Below, piece after piece: positions 58,583-64,000 of a DNA stretch of 64,000 nt. Below the pieces are notes generated by a model that was not told where the DNA came from, did not search any database, and worked only from the letters and a program-made list of their open reading frames with translations. The translations under genes and the position numbers were made by a program. The stretch is from positions 2,728,001-2,792,000 of the forward strand of contig OZ252048.1 of the NCBI GenBank assembly GCA_965247915.1. Direction: 5' to 3'. This DNA is from JAKZRT01 sp965247915. Its GTDB lineage: Bacteria; Pseudomonadota; Alphaproteobacteria; Rhodobacterales; Rhodobacteraceae. Numbering within the stretch: position 1 is the first letter of the stretch; every line of letters begins with the position of its first letter.

Positions 58583-60117
58583 ATTCTGTTGAAAAACAAC
58601 GTGTTGCAGGTGCAGAAAGTGGCCGTTGTATGTGAGCCCGAACACCTTTCTGGTCAGGCTGTTCGCGGTTTCTGCGGTGCAGGAAAGATCTTGGCCAGTT
58701 TCCGAAGGTTCTGGGCGGTGGCAGCGAGGAGGAATTCATCGTTTGCGCCGCATGGGCCGCGTAATCGGAGCCGTCCAAGGCCAAGAATGCGTTTGAGGTG
58801 AGCAAACAGCATCTCGACTTTTTTCCGCAGCTTCATCGAGATTTCATATTGCCTGGTTTTTGCGATGTCTCGGGCAACTTGTCTGGCATCTTCGTGTTCT
58901 TCGCGGGTGATGGATCGGGCATCCATGTTGGGACAGCAGCGCGCCTTGGACGGGCAACTTTGGCAAGTCAGTTTCAGCGCGCGATACTTGGCAGTGCCTT
59001 TGTCGGACGGGCCACGCTTGGGGTCTGAGTAGTTGCGGCGGAACTGCTTCAACGCCTGTCCCTCGGGACAGATGTACTGGTCGTTCTCAGCGTCCCATTC
59101 AAAATCGGCTCGTGTCCAGGTGCCATCGGTTCGGCCAGCTTTGTCGATTACCGGGATATGCGGAGCGATGCCGCGATCCACCAACCATCCAAGCATGGGG
59201 CCTGAACCATAAGCCGTGTCAGCAATGATGCGCTCTGGATGCAGGCCAAACCCTTCTTTGACCCGATCCAGCATTGTACGCACAGACCCGACCTCCGCCT
59301 GTCGGATTGATCGTGTGGCTTCCACGTCCACGATGACACCGTGATCAGTATCGATCAGATAATTGGTTGAATAGGCAAAGAACGCAGGACCTTTGCGGGC
59401 CGCTGTCCATTGACTGGATGGGTCGGAGTGAGACGTGAACTTCGGTTCAACGGTCGTCGCCGCGCCAAAGGCCGCGTCATCCAGAACGTCGAGATATTCC
59501 CGCACCGCACGAGGTGCGTCATCGGGGTCAATCGTGCTGTGATCCCAATCTTCTTTGGCGGTGGAGTTCTGTTTATTTGCGTCGGCCTCAATGAGACTGG
59601 CATCCGCCGCAAAGCGCTGGCCACTGACCAGCCCCTCGGCAATGCAACGCGCCATGACCGTCTCAAAGAGATGACGCAGCAGGTCACTGTCACGGAAACG
59701 GCCATGCCGGTTCTTTGAGAATGTCGAGTGGTCAGGCACCTGATCTGTCAGGTCCAGGCGGCAAAACCAGCGATACGCCAGATTGAGATGCACTTCCTCG
59801 CACAGCCTCCGCTCCGAGCGGATGCCCAGGCAGTAGCCCACCAGCAGCATGCGGATCAGCAGCTCAGGATCAATCGAAGGGCGGCCGGTTGAGCTGTAAA
59901 ATGGCGCGAGATGCTGGCGGATGCAGGACAGATCGACGAAGCGATCAATCGACCGCAGCAGATGATCTTGCGGGACGTGGTCTTCTATCGAGAAGTCATA
60001 GAAAAGCGCGCTCTGTGCCTCTTGCTTCGGTCCCAACATCGCCGCCAATCCCCCGCATCAATGCAGAGATTGAATCAGCGAGATGATCTAAAATCAAGAA
60101 GACTTTTTCAACAGAAT
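58583..60117 (-). mobile_element. IS1182-family insertion sequence
   Basis: ATTCTGTTGAAAAA at 58583-58596 and its reverse complement at 60104-60117 are the visible terminal inverted repeats, enclosing one minus-strand transposase gene; about 1.5 kb. Confidence 0.8.
58654..60048 (-). CDS. IS1182-family transposase
   Basis: 464 residues: N-terminal DUF772 block 'RPSIDPELLIRMLLVGYCLGIRSERRLCEEV', 'HSTFSKNRHGRF', DDE part with 'FAADASLIEADAN' and 'IADTAYGS', a Cys-rich insertion ('CQSCPSKARCCPN'), and C-terminal 'VEMLFAHLKRILGLGRLRLRG' with the Glu. Full length and apparently intact. Confidence 0.9.
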   Translation of the reverse strand: MAAMLGPKQEAQSALFYDFSIEDHVPQDHLLRSIDRFVDLSCIRQHLAPFYSSTGRPSIDPELLIRMLLVGYCLGIRSERRLCEEVHLNLAYRWFCRLDLTDQVPDHSTFSKNRHGRFRDSDLLRHLFETVMARCIAEGLVSGQRFAADASLIEADANKQNSTAKEDWDHSTIDPDDAPRAVREYLDVLDDAAFGAATTVEPKFTSHSDPSSQWTAARKGPAFFAYSTNYLIDTDHGVIVDVEATRSIRQAEVGSVRTMLDRVKEGFGLHPERIIADTAYGSGPMLGWLVDRGIAPHIPVIDKAGRTDGTWTRADFEWDAENDQYICPEGQALKQFRRNYSDPKRGPSDKGTAKYRALKLTCQSCPSKARCCPNMDARSITREEHEDARQVARDIAKTRQYEISMKLRKKVEMLFAHLKRILGLGRLRLRGPCGANDEFLLAATAQNLRKLAKIFPAPQKPRTA

Positions 60118-60336
60118 AAGCCCTCTACAGATGTCGACACCAAAGACACAAGTGCTAGGCCAGCGCCTGTCCGTGGGATGGCGCTCGGGCGGCTGATCTG
60201 CGCGCTTTATGGTGCCAATTACATCTTCATTCAAAGGTCAGCGCGACGGCGAAAAAGCGCCAGCCCGCCGGGACGGGCAGGCGCTGGCCCGGCGCCTGCG
60301 GCTTGATTCCGGGCCAAATGCGCGGTCATAACCAAT
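60118..60336. other. Region between the two IS elements
   Basis: 219 bases. Hairpin AGCGCCAGCCCG / CGGGCAGGCGCT at 60256-60285 followed, on the minus strand, by TTTTT: a leftward Rho-independent terminator with no gene left for it here. No gene recognised. Confidence 0.45.
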
Positions 60337-61606
60337 GGGCACCTCTATAAATTGCATCTGGCGTGAACGCGCTGTAGATTTGCAGGATGATGCGGCGGAG
60401 GGATGGCAGTCATGGCACAGATGGGCTTTTTTGATCTTTCAGATCGTTACGAGAGCCTGGATGCGAAGAAGGACCCGCTGGTCGAGATCAATGCAGTTGT
60501 ACCGTGGGAAGAGTTCCGCCCGCTTCTGGAGCAGGTCTGGCGCAAGCCTGAAAGTGAGCGGAAATCACGCGCGGGGCGCAAGCCGATGGACGCGGTACTG
60601 ATGTTCAAAACCCTGGTTCTGAGCGCGCTTTACAACCTTTCGGACGATCAGGTCGAATACCAGATCCGGGACCGGCTTTCGTTTATGCGTTTTCTGGGTC
60701 TTGGTCTTGGTGACCGGGTGCCGGACGCAAAGACCGTGTGGCTGTATCGCGAGGCGCTGGCGCAGGCGGGCAAGGTGGATGATTTGTTCAAACTCTTTGA
60801 CGGACATCTGGCGCGGCAGGGCTACATTGCACGGGGCGGCCAGATACTGGACGCGTCCATCGTGCCGGTGCCGCGCAACCACAACACGCGCGCGGAAAAC
60901 GCGGCGATCAAGGGTGGCGAGGTGCCGGAAGACTGGGAAAACAAGCCTGCCAAGCGATCACAGAAGGACGTTGATGCACGCTGGACCAAAAAGCACGGCA
61001 AAAGCCACTATGGCTACAAGAACCATGTGAATGTCGATCGTAAGCACAAACTGATCCGGCGCTATCACGTCACGGGCGCTGCCGTTCACGACAGCCAGGT
61101 GGTGGACGAGTTGCTGATGCGCGGCAACACCGCCTCCAGGGTCTGGGCAGATGCGGCCTACCGGTCGGAAGAAATCGAGGCGAAGCTCAGGGCGAGAGGA
61201 CTGACAAGCCGCATCCACCGCAAGGGCAAACGGGGCAGGCCTCTGACCGAACAGGCAATGAAAAGCAACAGGACGAAATCCTCGGTTCGTGTCCGTGTCG
61301 AGCATGTGTTCGGCGCGCAGGCGAACGACATGGGTGGCACGCTGGTGCGAACCATCGGTCTGGCGCGGGCCAGGGCCAGGATCGGGATGAAGAACCTTGC
61401 CTACAACATCCGGCGGCTTGGCCAGTTGCACCGCCTAAACCCATTCCCGGTATGAAAACACGAGGATGCTGTGGCGATCTGCGCCACCAATGCCCGGCGC
61501 GGATTAAGGATCGAGACTGACCACCTAAAACCCAGCGTGCCGATGGCCGATAGAACCGAAATCAGGCATAATATGCCCTCAGAATGTCAATAAATCGAGG
61601 TGCCCC
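60337..61606 (+). mobile_element. IS5-family insertion sequence
   Basis: Ends GGGCACCTC (60337-60345) and GAGGTGCCCC (61597-61606) are inverted repeats; one plus-strand transposase inside. About 1.27 kb. Its right end is 104 bases before recJ. Confidence 0.8.
60403..61455 (+). CDS. IS5-family transposase
   Basis: About 350 residues (ATG 60412 may be the true start). 'GRKPMDAVLMFKTLVLSALYNLSDDQVEYQIRDRLSFMRFLGL', DDE residues in 'ILDASIVPVP', 'WADAAYRS' and the C-terminal 'VRVRVEHVFG' (Glu). Intact. Confidence 0.9.
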   Translation: MAVMAQMGFFDLSDRYESLDAKKDPLVEINAVVPWEEFRPLLEQVWRKPESERKSRAGRKPMDAVLMFKTLVLSALYNLSDDQVEYQIRDRLSFMRFLGLGLGDRVPDAKTVWLYREALAQAGKVDDLFKLFDGHLARQGYIARGGQILDASIVPVPRNHNTRAENAAIKGGEVPEDWENKPAKRSQKDVDARWTKKHGKSHYGYKNHVNVDRKHKLIRRYHVTGAAVHDSQVVDELLMRGNTASRVWADAAYRSEEIEAKLRARGLTSRIHRKGKRGRPLTEQAMKSNRTKSSVRVRVEHVFGAQANDMGGTLVRTIGLARARARIGMKNLAYNIRRLGQLHRLNPFPV

Positions 61607-61709
61607 AATGTCGGCTTCATCCGCTTAGCGGGGCTTCACCGAAAGGCGCAAATCCGGGCTGCCCGGACCGGCGCTTGCCAAACCCCCCTGCCCTTGCCAT
61701 TGAGGCCGC

Positions 61710-63473
61710 ATGGGCGAATATCTCGATGTCTCTTCCTCGCTGACCGGGCGGGTCTGGCGCGGGCCGACGTCCGAGGAGACCCGGGCAGCGCAAGCGCTGG
61801 CGCAGTCTGCCCAAATTGACCCGGCGCTGGCGCGGGTGCTGGCGCGGCGCGGTGTCGGTGCGGCGCAAGTGCCGGCATTCCTTGACCCGAAGCTGCGCGA
61901 TCTGATGCCGGACCCGCGCGGCCTGAAAGATATGGACCGGGCTGCCGAGCGGCTGATTCGGGCCCTGACCGGCGAGCGCGTCGCGATATTCGTGGACTAT
62001 GACGTCGATGGCGGTGCATGTGCGGCGCTGCTGCTCGATTATCTCGGCGCGCTCGGGCAAACCGCCACGCTTTACGTGCCGGACCGGACTTTGGAAGGCT
62101 ACGGCCCCAATGCGCCAGCCATGGCCAAGCTGGCGGCGGCCCATGACCTGATCGTCTGCGTTGATTGCGGCACGTTGAGCCACGACGCGATTGCAGCGGC
62201 AAATGGCGCGGATGTCATCGTTCTCGACCACCATCTGGGGGGCGCAACGCTGCCCCCGGCGCTGGCGGTAGTGAACCCGAACCGGCAGGACGAGACCGGC
62301 GACTGCGCCGATCTCTGCGCGGCGGGTGTCACTTTCATGACGCTGGTCGAGGTTAACCGCCTTCGCCGCGAGGCCGGCCAGCCAGCCCCCGATCTGATGG
62401 CGATGCTTGATCTGGTGGCGCTGGCCACGGTGGCCGATGTGGCGCCGCTGGTGGGGTTGAACCGCGCCTTCGTGCGACAGGGGCTGGCGGTGATGGCGCG
62501 GCGCGCCCGCCCCGGGCTGGTGGCGCTGGCCGACCAGGCGCGGCTCACCACTGCACCCACAGCCTACCATCTTGGGTACGTTCTGGGGCCGCGCATCAAC
62601 GCCGGCGGGCGCATCGGGCGCGCCGATCTTGGCGCGCGGCTGTTGGCCAGCACCAACCCGGACGAGGCCGCTGCCATGGCCGAGAAACTGGGCCAGCTGA
62701 ACGATGAGCGGCGCACCATCGAGGCCGGGGTACGCGACGCCGCGCTGGCCCAGGTCGAGGACCGCGGCGCGCCGGGGGCGCTGGCCTGGGCGGCGGGCGA
62801 CGGCTGGCACGCGGGCGTGGTCGGCATCGTGGCGGCGCGCCTCAAAGCGGCCACCAACCGCCCGTCCGTGGTGATCGGGTTTGACGGCGATGACGGCAAG
62901 GGGTCGGGCCGGTCGGTGACGGGTATCGACCTAGGTGCTGCGATCCATCGGCTGGTGGGCGAGGGGCTGATCGAAAAGGGCGGCGGCCACGCGATGGCGG
63001 CGGGGCTGAGCCTGTCGCGCGCTCAGCTTGCCCCGGCAATGGCGCGGCTTACCGACCTGCTGGCGCGGCAGGGGGCCGGCCAGCTGGGCCCAAGCGAACT
63101 GGTGCTGGACGGCGTTCTGATGCCGCCTGCCGCCACGCCCGAACTGATTGCGCTGCTGGAGACCGCCGGACCTTACGGCGCCGCCGCCCCGGCCCCGCGC
63201 TTTGTTTTTCCCGACCAGCCGATATTGCACGCGCGCCGCGTCGGCGAGGCCCATCTCAAGGTCAGTTTCGGCGAGGCCGGACACCGCGACGACCGCCTTG
63301 ACGCGATTGCGTTCGGGGCCTTCGACGGCCCGCTTGGACCGGCCATCGAGGCCCACAAAGGGGCGCGGTTTCATCTGGCCGGACGGCTGGAACTGAACCA
63401 TTGGCAGGGCCGAACGACCGCCCAGCTTCGCCTTGAAGACGCGGCCGCCGCCGACGCTGAAACCGCCGAATAA
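61710..63473 (+). CDS. recJ: Single-stranded-DNA-specific exonuclease RecJ
   Basis: 587 residues. DHH phosphoesterase motifs: 'VAIFVDYDVDG', 'LIVCVDCGTLSHD', 'VIVLDHHLGG', and the DHHA1 part 'GGGHAMAAGLSL', then an OB-type C-terminus. Degrades ssDNA 5' to 3' in recombination and mismatch repair. ATG with GAGG upstream. Presumed original neighbour of glpX. Confidence 0.95.
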   Translation: MGEYLDVSSSLTGRVWRGPTSEETRAAQALAQSAQIDPALARVLARRGVGAAQVPAFLDPKLRDLMPDPRGLKDMDRAAERLIRALTGERVAIFVDYDVDGGACAALLLDYLGALGQTATLYVPDRTLEGYGPNAPAMAKLAAAHDLIVCVDCGTLSHDAIAAANGADVIVLDHHLGGATLPPALAVVNPNRQDETGDCADLCAAGVTFMTLVEVNRLRREAGQPAPDLMAMLDLVALATVADVAPLVGLNRAFVRQGLAVMARRARPGLVALADQARLTTAPTAYHLGYVLGPRINAGGRIGRADLGARLLASTNPDEAAAMAEKLGQLNDERRTIEAGVRDAALAQVEDRGAPGALAWAAGDGWHAGVVGIVAARLKAATNRPSVVIGFDGDDGKGSGRSVTGIDLGAAIHRLVGEGLIEKGGGHAMAAGLSLSRAQLAPAMARLTDLLARQGAGQLGPSELVLDGVLMPPAATPELIALLETAGPYGAAAPAPRFVFPDQPILHARRVGEAHLKVSFGEAGHRDDRLDAIAFGAFDGPLGPAIEAHKGARFHLAGRLELNHWQGRTTAQLRLEDAAAADAETAE

Positions 63474-63521
63474 ATCGCTTGCCCCGGGCCCGCAACTTTT
63501 CTAAGAACGCCCAGCCAACGC

Positions 63522-63596
63522 GGCCCGTTCGTCTATCGGTTAGGACGCCAGGTTTTCAACCTGGAAAGAGGGGTTCGATTCCCCTACGGGCTACCA
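63522..63596 (+). tRNA. tRNA-Glu (anticodon TTC)
   Basis: Cloverleaf read by eye: acceptor GGCCCGT/ACGGGCT, D arm with GGTTAGGAC, anticodon stem CCAGG-TTTTCAA-CCTGG (anticodon TTC), T arm AGGGG-TTCGATT-CCCCT, encoded CCA. 75 bases, intact. Confidence 0.95.
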
Positions 63597-63622
63597 AATA
63601 TCATTCATTTGGATCGCCGCGC

Positions 63623-64000
63623 CTATCTGGCCGGACCGGTCGACTGGCCAACGACCAGTTCGGTTTCCAGCAGCAATTGCTGTGGATCGGCGCCGGGGTT
63701 TGCGACCAGATCGATCACCATTTCGGCGCATCTGCGGCCCGCCTCGCGGACCGACGACCGGGCGGCGGTAAAGACCGGCACCTCGTTGGGGTCGGTCAGA
63801 TACGAGATCATGTCGTCGTGCGTGATAACCGAGATATCGCGCCCCATTTTACGGCCGGTTTCCTCGATTGCCCGGCGCACCCCCAGGCCGGAAATCGGCG
63901 ATGACGCCAATATCGCGGTCGGCGGGTCGTCAAGCCGCAACATCGCGCCGGTTTCGCGGTGACCGTTATATTCGGTCATCTCAGCGCTGCGCATAAGGTC
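63623..64000 (-). CDS. LacI-family regulator, C-terminal part (5' end outside window)
   Basis: Frame open to the window edge. 'PTAILASSPISGLGVRRAIEETGRKMGRDISVITHDDM' and 'VPVFTAARSSVREAGRRCAEMVIDL' are the periplasmic-binding-protein-like ligand domain of LacI/GalR regulators. DNA-binding part lies beyond the window. Likely controls a sugar uptake operon. Confidence 0.85.
   Translation of the reverse strand, partial: DLMRSAEMTEYNGHRETGAMLRLDDPPTAILASSPISGLGVRRAIEETGRKMGRDISVITHDDMISYLTDPNEVPVFTAARSSVREAGRRCAEMVIDLVANPGADPQQLLLETELVVGQSTGPAR

Overview
The window is a high-G+C alphaproteobacterial chromosome segment. Gene content (hom-glpX-recJ order, a homoprotocatechuate operon, phage spike-base and three-helix holin proteins of the kind also found in gene transfer agents) points to Rhodobacterales, roseobacter side. 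No species name can be supported from the sequence alone.

Host left arm (1-12478). It opens with the end of a GH4 glycosidase, followed by a class III aminotransferase/phospho-lyase overlapping a small-molecule kinase. Next is the homoprotocatechuate (HPC) meta-cleavage set hpaR / hpaF-E-D-G-H with a perfect operator palindrome. Then come a TetR regulator divergent from a methyltransferase, a small lipoprotein, homoserine dehydrogenase and class II fructose-1,6-bisphosphatase (glpX).

Foreign block (about 12479-61650). glpX and recJ, which I expect to be neighbours in Rhodobacterales, are separated here by about 49 kb. From the left the block holds an IS630 element, the 3' part of a tRNA-Asn (attachment-site remnant), an IS1380 remnant, a pyruvyltransferase-like gene, a frameshifted lipoprotein gene, and then a temperate podovirus-type prophage (about 15.8-52.2 kb). 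The prophage has an integrase and small genes on the minus strand, a CI-like repressor facing a Cro-position gene, a replication module (Toprim primase-like and helicase-like proteins plus an origin-like repeat array), terminase, portal, scaffold, capsid, tail tube proteins, three large ejection proteins, fibre/spike proteins and lysis genes. Two Tad2-like (DUF2829) proteins, candidates for Thoeris counter-defence, lie in the early and late regions.

Cargo (52.2-58.4 kb). Directly after the lysis genes, a 103-bp direct repeat (101 of 103 identical) brackets about 6 kb of cargo. It contains two and a half copies of a secreted ankyrin-repeat gene, two copies of a small secreted protein gene, a glycosyltransferase and debris. 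Secreted ankyrin proteins carried by a prophage recall the Ankyphages of sponge symbionts, where such proteins affect eukaryotic phagocytes. The duplication junctions can be read to the base and involve short microhomologies.

Right arm. An IS1182-family and an IS5-family element fill 58.6-61.6 kb. Then come recJ, tRNA-Glu and a partial LacI-type regulator running off the window.
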